NCBI RefSeq assembly: GCF_024139115.2
Contig: NW_026942506.1
Coordinates: 124,001 to 188,000 of the forward strand
DNA: 64,000 bases
Source: Armigeres subalbatus
Taxonomy: Eukaryota > Arthropoda > Insecta > Diptera > Culicidae
Reading direction: 5' to 3'
Shown: one piece after another, positions 20,310 through 32,329 of the stretch
How the letters are laid out: each line of letters begins with the position of its first letter
Numbering within the stretch: the first letter of the stretch is position 1
The notes under the pieces: generated by a model
What the model was told of the DNA's origin: nothing
The model's input: only the letters and a program-made list of their open reading frames with translations
The model's database searches: none
Made by a program: the position numbers and the translations under genes

Positions 20310-23009
20310 GAAAATTATTCTTGCCTAAAAATTAAAGTTTGTGTACACAAAATCTTAAGAAACACATTTCTGGTGAAAATTGTATTACTAGTAATTTTCT
20401 GCTAACGCTTTTCCAAAACAGTGCATATTATATTGACTTTTTATATGGAATGAAGACAGTCAAAATACAACATTAACATCAACAAAATACAGTATTATAA
20501 AATGTGAAGGCAGAACGCTAACAATAAAATTGAATAAAGTTTACTGACTTTGTGTGCTAAATTTTGTGTCTTTCTTAGGGAAAACTTGATCTCTTTTCAC
20601 ACTTTAAATATACCTCTCACTTAAATAAGTACCAAACTAACTCCGTTCTCGCACAGGCTATCTGGAAATCATGTGATGCGCAATATTGTGTGGATTGTGG
20701 TTGACAGTCATAACGATTTCTTGAAAGAATTTTCAAAATGTGAGTTTCAGAATCTTCTGTGGAAATGAATGTCTCTTTAAGAGCTTGTTTGGAAACGTTT
20801 GAAAGGGGCTCTTTCGCATATTTCCCTTTAAGTATATTTGATCCTCCGATTTGCTGTGCGTCTTTAAAACTATGTTCGAAGTGTCTTGAAATTCAGAAAG
20901 ACTTGAATTCTTTGATCAAAACACAAGAACTGCCTTGCCAAACCAACGCGACGAGAGTGAAATAGTTTGAATTCCGGGAGGCTGTTTTCAAAACAGGGAC
21001 ACTAATAGAGCGAAACTTTGAAGTTTCCGTCACAAAAAAAGATGTCCGAGTTTTTGACCTTTTCACATAAATCCGGAAACATTGAAACAATATTCAAATG
21101 AAAACACTAATTGGTAGAACTGCATAATTCAGTCATATTTCATAGTATGAGAACACACACAGAGAAGAAATTATCATGCAACTGGTTCTGATCTCGCGGT
21201 GGAATTGAGAATTGGGAATATGAAAACACAATACTCCATTAGATTTGTTAATAAGACCAACATTTAAATTTCATTATGCTACTACGTGATGTTCTAATAA
21301 ATTACAAAGTATTTTTCCTAATCTGTCAAATGGTATCTTTTCAAACTATAGCTGAAGCAAAGGCTGAAATTTTCAACATAAAACTGATTCTAGTTTTTAA
21401 AGAATATAAAAAATATGATCAACATTAGTCTATTATATCATTCTTGGTTCGTTAGTTGTTTCGACATTTATTGGCTTTGTGTTGCTGCGCCTCACTTTTT
21501 TAATTACTCCTTGAAATTTTCATGAAAAGGCTAAAACTCTCAAAATTTTACAAATTCAATGGAAGCTTGTTTTATTGATACGGAATTGGAAGGCAACTTT
21601 CGTCATGTCAATTAGAAGCTGCATTTCGTTTGCATACACTTTGTTGGATTATATTTATGGAAAATTTTCAATTTTCAACATAACTGATAAACAAATTCAT
21701 CCGATGGTGAAATAAACGAACAAAGCACAAATTTTGTCTGCTGAAACATGTATGCTCGATGCTGAAAAAATCATAATATGACTATTGTTTGATAGGATGA
21801 ATATAAAATGCATAACATGATGGACCGGAATAGGAAACCTATTTTAAAAATAACTTTTTTCATAAAATGATTTTCGCATTGATTTAATATTACATTTTTT
21901 TTTATACAATTCTATATGTAAAGTAATGGAAAGAACAGACAAAAAAGTGGAAAGTGACAGGACTATGAGACGAACGAAAAGTTAGAGACATTTTTTTAAT
22001 TTAAGAGGCTGAATGAAAGCTTCTCAATTGACTCAGGTACGTTTACTCTAACTATCAGTGAAGCCAAAACATATTACGTTTAAATTTGAACAGAAGGTTT
22101 TGTCATCCGGAAAAAAAAATCGGTCGAATTTCAGTAAGTTTGATCTTAAAAATCTCTCCTGATGATAATTGAGTAAAAGGTCCAATAGTGGAGGATCTAA
22201 GCACCTTCCAACCCTATATGGTCGGGATTCATCCAAATCGCACCAAGCGGCTTTTGACTGACTTGTGGTATTTTGTTCGCAAAGAAAAGGACAACATTCT
22301 ATATCAATATATCGTACTTGCTGTAGGATATCCACATTTATAATCTGGGAGTTAGACGACAGAGTTTTGCTATTTGGATTGATTTTTTCGGCGATAGATC
22401 TTAATAAGTAGCAAATCTTGTCGGATGAAGGCAAAAAGTTTGCTACATATAAGACTGCTATCGCCGCAAAAATTCAATCTCAACACATTTATAGTGAGAG
22501 GGATTCATCGATTTGAATCAATTAAATCTGCTAAGAAAATTTGAGTTGAGAAATGGGTAATTTTCAGTTGGCGCTCAGTGCGTTTGACTGAACCCGGCCC
22601 TTGCACCAAATCTATACTTCATTTTGCTTATAGTGAGTTCGAAAGCTCTTCAGCTTTGTTTTGCATGAAAAGTGTTGAAGATGCTGCAATTCACCTTACT
22701 ACCTAAAACCAATCCTCCAATTATGTCCTTTCTAATTCAGAATAATAGAAAAGACTTAAACGAAAGAGCTTTCACAGTTCAAACAGCTAAATATCCATAA
22801 GGTCAATTGTAGTTGTTGAATTGGTCGGGCTAGTTCAATAATTTAGTCAGAATTTGATGTACAGATCATTACAGAAGCTGAATGTTGAAGAAAATAGTTG
22901 TATGATGACACGCATAACTGTATTTGTTCTTGAGCCTAAACAGTATTTTGTTCAATTTCCATTAGACAAGGAGCCAAGGCGCTGGTTACAGTAATTAATA
23001 ATAAATATA
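20310..23009. other. Repeat-poor intron-like DNA
   Basis: AT-rich sequence without recognised transposons. The longest frame, 22048-22434 on the minus strand (128 codons, six cysteines, no known motif), is a weak candidate at best. CATGTGATGCGCAATATTGTG near 20670 and surroundings show no RNA gene that I recognise. Confidence 0.4.
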
Positions 23010-24623
23010 TCAGACCGCATCGTGCTTTCGTGCTGTGCGGTTCTTTCTCTCTTTGCGGAAGGAAGTTTTAATACTACCAGAAGCTATTTTAATTTCAACG
23101 GTGCTTCTTGGCGCTATTTGTACCCACTGATCCGTTACGATCTTTGCAAGGACCCGTGCCTTCGTTTCACGTTGGACCCGTTTGCGGAAGAAATTCCGAC
23201 AAGCGGTGGTAATCCTGGGGACACCGTTCTGGAAAAAACCTCTTAGAAGGTCACGTCTCCACGCTCAGCCATGAGCATTAATAAAAACAAGAGGAAGGGA
23301 GTCTCTGAATTCTCCACTTCCTTCAAAGAAACAAGGTTTCAAGACCGTCCTGCCAAAGCGCGAAAAAATAGAAGGAAGCTGGAGAATTCAGATATTCCTT
23401 CTACTCTAATATCGGAAATAATTCTTCTCCAATCAGACTGGGCAATCAGTTCGATTTGATTAATATGAAATTGAGCAAATCGAATATACCTCTGGCCCGT
23501 GATTCGATTCATGCGAAAAAGCAAAGGATTCCGCCAATTGTGGTATCTGTTGCCGAGTTTTCTGGCTTCGGAATGAGATTTTGAGTAACCTTCAGGGGAT
23601 CAAGGTTTCATTTCAGATTGCTAGGAAGGGTGACTGCCGCGTTTTGCCTGGATCCTTTGACGATCAAAACGTCTTCTTCAGTATTTAACTGAGAAGCGCC
23701 ATAAATTCTTCATACGACGACAAAACTGGGCGATTTTCAAGTCGTCTTGAAAGGTCTCCCAGTGATGATAAATCACTGGATGAGATTAAAATTGAAATTT
23801 CTCAATTACTTGGATTTTCACCAGTCAAGTAATTAAGATGAAAAAGAAATCCTCCGGTACTTCCCAGAGGGCATTTCTCAAGAATTTTATTTAGTTCATT
23901 TTAACAAAAGTGAACTAAATAATATGAAAAGTTGGAAAAGGCCTGTATTATTCTCATGTCCGTGTTACATGGAACATTTCCCAGGCCTGGGAAATTCAAA
24001 ACCAGTGCCGTAAGTGCCAGGTGGTCATGGAAAAAACATTGTCACATGGATGCTGTATGATTTGTAGTGGAACCTCTCACGCCAAGGACGCATGTCCTGT
24101 GAGAGAAGATTCCTAAATTTAATGTGCTAATTGTGGGGCAATCATAAATCCAATTTCTGGAATGCCCTTCACGCAAAAAGTTTTGAATTCCGTGCAAAAT
24201 TGTGACGGAAATTCCAATCGGATCACAGATTCGACGGGTAGAAATTTTTCAAACGCTCAAATTCCGAAACCGGTTACCGTCGAGCAATCCATACCCACAA
24301 TTCACAAACAAATTTTGCCGCTCGTCAACGGTAGCAAGCACTGATAAATTCAATTTTCAGATGTACCCACGTATGCAAACATTACTGCTGGTAGACAAAA
24401 TTTCTCTTCTCAAAATAAGGTTTACACCCATTTCCCAACGGAAAATAACGATCATGTTGCCGATTCAGGTAGCATGACTGCTTCCGATTTTGATTTTTAA
24501 CTGAACAATTGCATCACATGATTGATGCAATTTCAATAACTCTTTCCTGAAGCTGTTCAGGTTGGTATAAAGTACACAAAAAATTGTTATCGGACTCCGT
24601 TTCAATGGTAATACGTAACTTCT
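23010..24623 (+). mobile_element. Juan-like (Jockey clade) LINE, 5' part, cut by the gap
   Basis: 5' leader, then a gag-like ORF1 with CCHC knuckles, in the order expected of mosquito Juan elements. The match stops at the assembly gap. ORF2 (endonuclease and RT, normally about 3 kb) is absent on the other side of the gap, where duplicated block B begins instead. This supports a false join at the gap. Confidence 0.7.
23271..24607 (+). pseudogene. ORF1 (gag-like) of the Juan-like LINE, frameshifted
   Basis: The start MSINKNKRKGVSEFSTS at 23271 leads to TRFQDRPAKARK, then stops. Zinc-knuckle remains appear near 24010-24150: CRKCQVVMEKTLSHGCC, MICSGTSHAKDACPVRED, then CANCGA. A further frame gives DSTGRNFSNAQIPKPVTVEQ and IPTIHK (24225-24320). 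After more shifts come remnants of the C-terminal region (MTASDFDF near 24474). The protein would bind LINE RNA and act as a chaperone. This copy has many frameshifts and cannot be made. Confidence 0.75.
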
Positions 24624-24648
24624 NNNNNNNNNNNNNNNNNNNNNNNNN
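24624..24648. other. Assembly gap of 25 N
   Basis: Exactly 25 N, so a gap of unknown true size. It is flanked by AATACGTAACT (24610-24620) and its reverse complement AGTTACGTATT (24649-24659). Left is Juan-like ORF1. Right, after 16 bases, is the start of duplicated block B. Confidence 0.99.
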
Positions 24649-27600
24649 AGTTACGTATTGCTGAATGTTCTAACGTTTTCACGGGAATCTTTTGAATTTT
24701 CACGGTGGAGATTGCCTATGCCACCGGACATGCATGCGAGAATTTTCCGGAGTTTCCATTAAAAGAATTTTTGTGTTTTTTAAGTTTACAAAATTGTTTC
24801 CAATGAATTTTAACTGGATTGTTTTCGAAATTTCTTTAGATTTCTACGTGGAAAATTTAATGTTGTCCATTAGTAGGGGACAGTGGCGCCAGAAAATTGG
24901 TTTAGTTTGGGGGGGTAGGGCGGATTTTTCGAACATTTTTTTTTATTTGAGGGTTCAAAACAAATTTATTTCTTCTAAAATTTTTGATTCTGGGGAAGGG
25001 GTTGTATCAACCCACTGGTAGGAGGTGGTTCGGTTGGCAATATATCTATCATTCATTTGCTATCGAAACGATGTTTTGTGAGAATACCAAACTAAGACAC
25101 TTTGAACTATACTTTGAACAATGCATACATGGCGTGATCGCATCGATTGTACACTGGTTAAACAAATTTCTGCTACGCGAGGTAGATTTTTTCACTTCGT
25201 TTTCCGGACTACTGCCGTCCCATGACCAGCAGCTACACGATCGATTCCGCATTCATATTGTACAAATAGTGAAAATATCACAAAATATAAATTTAATCTT
25301 GGAAACACTGAAGACGTATCATAGAAGAAAACTACATACTTTGTCGACAAAGAATAGGTTATGTAGTAAGCGTTAAAAGAAAAAATGTATAACCTTGTAT
25401 AACCTTGTATACAGTTTTGAAAACAACTTACCGATTTTGTTCAGCGGCGCAGCCAAAATTTTTGATCAAAATGAATACACAGCTAGGTTGCAGTCTGCCC
25501 AATTTATGGACGAGAAGAAGGCGGGGTGAAAATTCATTTCGGTGCAAAACATAAACAAACCGGTCGCTCTCTCCCATACTAGAATCCAAGATGGCTGAAT
25601 CATGAATTTGGCAGATTGGAACACCTAGTGGTGTACATCTTGTTTTTGATAATATAAAGTATGGCTTAAGTTCAAATTTGTTTCGAAATTCGCGGAATTC
25701 CGTTAAATTTCGTTAGAAACTAGTTTTTCTAGCGAAATTTTTGTTATTTTACGAAACGAAACGAAATCAAGAACAGATTTCGCCATGCTCAAATTCCGGA
25801 ATTTCGTTTCGACATCTGAAACGAAATTTTCGAATACCGATATGCCTAATTAAAATCAAACCCATTTTTGATATATGATTTTAGACTACTAATTCCGATG
25901 ATTGGCTCTATACGATGGTAACTTTCTTTTTAAAAAGTTTTGGTCAAACTAAATTTGTAATTAGATTGAATAGTGCCAGAAAAATCCTCAACAGAAAGGA
26001 AATTATAAATCATTTGATTTCTAACGGCAATGATTCCAATTCAAACGATATAGTGAAAATCCGATGCAAGGGATGGCTACTTATTAATAAAATCAATATG
26101 TAGAGCACAGGAGTAAAGATTCCTGCAAAGATGTAATGCAAATGAACACGAAGAAAAAACTTTATTCCAAACACACAGCAGAAAAAAGCGGAGGGACGAC
26201 GCCAGCAGTTTGCAGACCATAAAGCGAACGTATAGGAAGAAACCAGCCAGCAGCAGCCAGTCACCGTTTGGGAAGGAACAGCAGCAGAAGACGCTTCTAA
26301 GGAGGCGAAAATGAGTCTGTTGCTGATGACGATGAATCTTTTCTTTCAAGGATTTTCTTAGGGACTAAAGTTTTTTTTCATTCCCTTACTAATTTACACA
26401 CAGACCATCTATGCGCGAATCGATGCGAGGAAGAGCTAAATGTAAATTAGGAATAAGAAATCCAGACTGCTGGTGCTTCTCCAAATGAAGCCGCCATCGT
26501 CGCCGCACACGGCACATTTCCTCGTCCGGATGGCATGTAATGGAAGTGTGGTTCGGTTCTATGTGTATGCATACGCCGTGGATGCATATTGCTTCATCTT
26601 TGTTTGACTTTGGAATTAGACGCACATTTTAGGATTTTAATTTATTTTACTTTTCAAGTTTTTCCTGGTGGTTTTTTATTCGTCCTGTTCAAGCACGGGT
26701 GGTGTTCGTATGCGTGTGACGTCGCCATCATGCAATGGGTAGAGGGAGGTGGCGGTAATGACGAACAGAGAAGAGTGAGAAATCGAACCCGAACTCGGAG
26801 ACGAAGAGAGGAAGAAGACGGGCAACGCAACGCGCGAAAGGAAGCGGTGGGTGGTTGTTGGGTTCAGTTCAATGAGTTGGGTCGAGGATGCTAATGAATA
26901 TGAGTTTGGAGAAGTTACGGTCCGGAAATAACGTCCGTTGATGTGGACGAGCGGGGAAGCCGGAGAGCATGTCGCGCTGAAGGACGGTGACTACACGCAG
27001 TGTTGTGATCCTGCTGCTGGCGGGGAGTGGAAAGGTGCTTCATCGTCCAGAAGAAATACGAGGCCGCGCAGAAACGCGTGTGATCGATTTTTTCTGGACA
27101 TGCAAGGATGGGATGAGAGCGTTTTCTTTTTCAAGTTTGATGCTCGGGAAAGTACATAAATTAGCTGGGAGATGTTCGATGAATGGGGTGTATATTTATA
27201 AATTTTCGTGGACGCGAGGAAAGGACACGTATCACGAAAATGTCAGCAGAGGATGAAAAAAATCATTTTTGATGTATGGCTTCGTTGAAAGTGTGACGTT
27301 GGAGACAAAAATCAATAATAATTAAAATGCTAAATATTGAAGATGATTTTATGTATTTCATATTACAGTAAAACATGCATACAGGGAATCAAGTTAAAAG
27401 CGCTAGCATAATACGAGTCAATGTATTTTCCTGGTTGATAGACTACGAAATCGATGACAGCTGACGTCCTAACGTAATTTTAGATAACCAATTTAAATAA
27501 TTGGAAAAAATATTTTAAGCTTTTATAGTGGATGTATTCAATTCGATGAAGACGATATTCTCCATTTAATTCCACTAATTATTTCGACATCTTTGCAGAT

Positions 27601-30039
27601 ACGTGGTCGAAACGATAGCAAAACATATCGAAATAATTGGTGGAATTAAATGAGAATACCAACTGTCTTATTATGGATAAAATAATGGTCAAGACATCTG
27701 AATAAAATTAAAAAAAAAAATATTTTTCCGCCTTTCGATAAAATTTAAACTTTCGTTCCCTAAGTTTTTCAATGGATAAAATCATTTTCTTAATACAGTC
27801 AGCATTGTTTCAAAAACAAATTAGTAAAGATTGGGCCAAGTTACTAAAACTAACTTAACTACATTAACTTCTTTATTTACATTTTAATAAAAAATTGTAT
27901 GCAGAATAAAACGCAATCGACTAAGGCGCTTGACTAAGGAATCATAGTTTAATAAGGTGTCAACTATAATTTATTTTAATAGGGAAATGACGTTGTTAGG
28001 GAGGTTTTGTTCTTTGTTGTCAAGGAGGTTTTTGTTGACAATTTTATGAAATTTTGCACAATATTCTTTGATATGCAAAGAATGTTTAGGCCAAATTTAA
28101 GTAATTAGTTAAAAAACCCCTGACAATAATAGAACAAAACCTGCTGAAGCCGTCATTTCTCCTAATTATAAATTAAAAAGTAAAAAGTAAGAATCGAAGT
28201 GAGAAAATAAAAGTTAATAGTTATGAGTGATGGGAAGAGAAATGAGACAAACAAGTGAGAAGTAGGAATATCGAGAATTCCACTTAAAAGCACCTAGTAA
28301 TTTTATATTCAATCGAGAATTGTAACACGATTTGGAATAAGGGACAAGAAGTGAAATAGGAGAAAAATTTGAGAAAAAAATTTGAGAAGAGAAGGATAAG
28401 CAAGAGAAAGAATTGCGAAATTAGTTGATCAGTGAAAGATAGAAAGAGAAGAGAGTAGTAAGAAGTACTAAGCGAAATACTTTGTGAGAGAAATGAGAAG
28501 TGAAAAAGCAAGATGAGGAATTTGATAATTGATAAATGGGACGAGAAGTGAGAAACGAGACGTGTTGGAGGTAAAGAATGAAATTAGAGAATAGAGAATG
28601 AAACGCTAGAAGGAGAGAAGTGAATTGTCACCGGCGGGTAACATTTGTATATTCTTTTGCAAATTGAGCGTGAAGGAATATTAGTGTTGTCCAATGAGAA
28701 GCTCAAGTTGTTCCCGTCCTGCTTGTTCTTTTTTTCAACAAATGAGCATGAGAGGACAGGGAGAAACTTGAGTACTTCAAGCTTCCTTGGACAGCACTAT
28801 TGTTAAAGTTTTCAAACGGTGGTTTTGAACCTGCGTTGGTTGGTCATATATAAAATAAAGAGGTCTTGTCCAGTGCGAGTCAATACCAGAGAAGGAGGAA
28901 AGACGGAAATAATTAAATGCATGCTGTCTGTGGTGGATAAGTGTCCAAGCCAAAGGCTGGACGAACGAAGCAAAAGTAGTTGTCGACAGTGAGGTTTCTG
29001 GCTTTGATTTGTGCAAAGGTGTTTTCTTAGAATTATTTTTAAGGGTGTAGTTAGTGGCAGCGCCGCCAGCAACGAGTTGGTGAATTCCCGCAATATCGTC
29101 GTCCAAAGGGCAATTCGCCGTATTACTGGCTGATCACTCATCGCCTGGCCTGCCGTGGGCTGCATCGTAGTTCTGCCCTCTTCGGCCAGCATCTGTTGGC
29201 TCCATTGTCGCCCGCCACTTGTCGGTTTATTCTCCGTCCGGCCGTCCATCAACCAACTACCGACATATCGCCGCCCTTCGGGTAATAGCCGGACCATCAA
29301 TCGGCCACACCAGTGACCCTGAGACCCGGAACAGAAGATGCCTTCTGCCCACCCGACGGCTGCCGTGGCTACCAGCAACTGGGTTCAGGCCAGTTCCCTT
29401 CAGGAACTGAGCGGTTCCGAGTCTTATAGAATAGTGTAGACTACTCATAATAAGGGTTTTCAGTCAGATTTTTGATCATCCAAAGAAATACCAAGGTCAA
29501 AGGCAGAAGTTGTGTCATTCAAAAATCCTGAAGTTAGGCTTTAGGATCTACAGGCGAAACTAAAGATCAATCGAACTGTTTATAAATTTACATGTCTTTT
29601 GGACGTGCGGAACAGATTGCTTCAATATCAGAGGTTTTGGTAACTAAATATATCTAAGGTTTATTACAGCAATCGAGACACCTGTATATGGCGCCATATA
29701 GATGTGCTAACTTGGTGTTAGCGGTAGTTCACTCTACACCATTATTCAAAGATGATTTGGGTGGTTTGAAATATGGTACATGTTTATTTTTGATTGTGAT
29801 ACATAGAATAAAAAGAGTTCACAGCCCAGGATCTTATCATCCATTAAATCTTTGGAATAAGTTCTCAAGATATGCACACGTAGCTTAATTAATTGGACTG
29901 TTTAAAATTTAGTATTACGTCATTATGATCATTGGTCATCCCGCAAATACCTGAAGTATGGACTACAGATATCCATGCATAACCAAAGATAAACCGGACG
30001 ATCTTTAATATTGTACATGTTGGTTTGGTACGGCAAATG

Positions 30040-32060
30040 CTGGGTAAAGGTACCATTGGTACTTCGCGTACCTGAAGGAATTAAATAGACCCCATCTCGC
30101 GGTCCTTAGCCACTTTCACCAGCAACTCCTATCCCCACCTTCTCGCACACGCATACCCCTGATGCTCAAGGACGTGGACTCGGCATCGTAGCGCCAGGAG
30201 GTTTGTTGAAGGGATCAATGGTGCTAACATTTAGAGGTAATCATACCATCTACCAGAGCTGCGGAACAACACGAGCTGGGAACAGCTTATAGTGATGGGC
30301 GATATGCAAACGCGCGTGATCGGGTGGTGGTTGATCAATAAGCAGCCGAGAAAAAATGATGCAATGGTATGACGAAGCTGCAACATGACGTCAAAATCAT
30401 CTAGGAGATTTGAACGCTCGATGGCGCCCCTCTTGAGGACTGCTGGAAACAGTCAAAGCAGCCATTAACGACGCAGCGGAGAACAACGTCGGGTATATGG
30501 GACGAAGTCGACGGAACGATTGGTCTGACGAAGAGTGCAGACAGATTCTGGAGGAGGAGGATGCAGCGCGGGCGGTCGCGCTGAAAGCCAACCAGCCCCC
30601 GCCTTGAGGGAAGTTAAAGATGCCATCCAACAGCTAGACCAATAAAGCAGCTGGTAAGGATGGTATCGGAGCTGAGCTCATCAAGATGGGCTCGGAAAGA
30701 TAGCCACTTGCCTGCACAAACTGATACTCAGAAACTGGGAAACTGAACAGCTTCCGGAGGAGTGGAGGAAGGGGTTATATGCCCCATTTACAAGAAAGGC
30801 GACAAGCTGGAGTGTGAGAACTTTCGAGCGACTCATCCTAATGTCGCCAAGCGATATCCCAGATCATCTTCCGACGTTTGTCACCATTGGTAAATGAGAT
30901 CGTGGGAAGTTATCAACCCGGCTTTGCTGACGGCCGCTCGACAACGGACAAGATCTTTACTGTACGGCAAATCCTTCAAAATGCCGTGAATACCAGGTCC
31001 CAACGCACCATCTGTTCGTTGATTTCAAGGCATACGACAGTATAGACCGCGTAGAGCTTGGAAAATTATGGACGAGAACAGCTCAGCTTAGCTTGGGAAG
31101 CCCAGATAAGCAAAGCAACGGCGGATGGTGTGCAAAACGTGTGAAGATTTCGGCGAACACTCCAGTTCGTTTAAATCGCGCCGGGGACTAAGACAAGGTG
31201 ATGAACTTTCGTGCCTGTTGTTCAACATTGCGCCAGAAGGTGTCATGCGGAGAGCCGGTGTAACAGCGGCGATTACAGATCCAGAATTTATTTGTTTCAC
31301 GGAGACATGGACATCGTCGCCGAACATTTGCAAAGGTGGTACAGTTCTGCCCGCCTGAAACGTGAAGCAACAAAAGTTGGACTGGTGGTGAATGCCTCAA
31401 AGACAAAGTACATGCTTGTGGCGGAACGAGCGCGACAGGGCACGCCTGGGAAGCAGTGTTACGATAGACGGGGATACCTTCGAGGTGATCGAGGAATTCC
31501 TACCTCGGATCCTTGCTAACGGCTGATAAAAATATTAGTCGTACGAAGGCGCATCATCTGTGGAAGTCGAGCCTACTACCGGCTCCAAAGAAACTGCGGT
31601 CAAAAGATTCGCCACTGCACCAAATGTGGCGTACAAGACGCTAATAAGACCGGTTGTCCTCTACGGACATGAAACATGGATATTGCTTGAGGAGGACTTG
31701 CAAGCACTGGAGTATTCGAGAGACGGTGCTTAAGACATCTTTGACGGTGTGCAAGAAGACGGTGTGGCGGCGAAGAATGAACCACGGCCTGCCCAGCTCT
31801 ACGGCGAACCCAGATCAGAAGGTAGCTAAAGCCGGAAAGTAGATGGGCAGAAATTTGCAAGAATGCTGGAACCCTGCAAAGATGGTGTTCGCCTGATTCA
31901 GTAGGTACGAGATAGCGCAGGCGAGATGGGCAGACCAGGTGCAAAACGACTTGGCGAGCGTGGGGCGTATTCGAGGATGGAGAGATGCGGCATCGAACCG
32001 TGTATTGTGTCAAATTGTTGATTCAGTGTTATCTGTTTAGATGCAAACTAAATAAATGAA
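30040..32060 (+). mobile_element. RTE-like LINE, copy B, dead
   Basis: Counterpart of 8281-10395, with the same 3' tail AACTAAATAAATGAAC at about 32045. Recognisable pieces are AGCTGGTAAGGATGGTATCG (RT fingers), SSFKSRRGLRQGDELSCLL (motif B, here with the usual Q of RQGD intact, unlike copy A), a frameshifted catalytic box near 31295-31316, and LKREATKVGLVVNASKTKYM. It has many more frame breaks than copy A. Confidence 0.85.
31125..31519 (+). pseudogene. RT palm fragment in LINE copy B
   Basis: Overlapping frames give EHSSSFKSRRGLRQGDELS, then CLLFNIAPEGVMRRAG. After one-base losses comes DMDIVAEHLQRWYSSARL, then KREATKVGLVVNASKTKYML. DMDIVAEHLQRWY joins to SSARLKREATK in one frame here but not in copy A, where this point is frameshifted. 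Each copy thus has breaks where the other does not. Confidence 0.75.
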
Positions 32061-32329
32061 CATGTTGGTTTGCTTTATACAATAGAATATATCAACGGCA
32101 GAAGTTTCCGGTTATCTAAGAAATCCTTGAGTTAGGCGTTAAGTTACACGATTAACCTAAAATCAACCTCCAACCAACCCTCCAATACCTTTTCCTGAAC
32201 TAAATCTATCACATGTTGTACATATGCATAATCAAGTTTCAGACATAGTAATTAATTTCCACTCCGGGTTTAATACCGCATATAGGCAATTAACTTTGAA
32301 TGTACTGACCTAAATCAATTAAAATTAGA

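Noticed and set aside
22048..22434. A 128-codon minus-strand frame with six cysteines
   Set aside because: No known motif, AT-rich surroundings and no splice or promoter support. It is kept only as a remark in the region entry.
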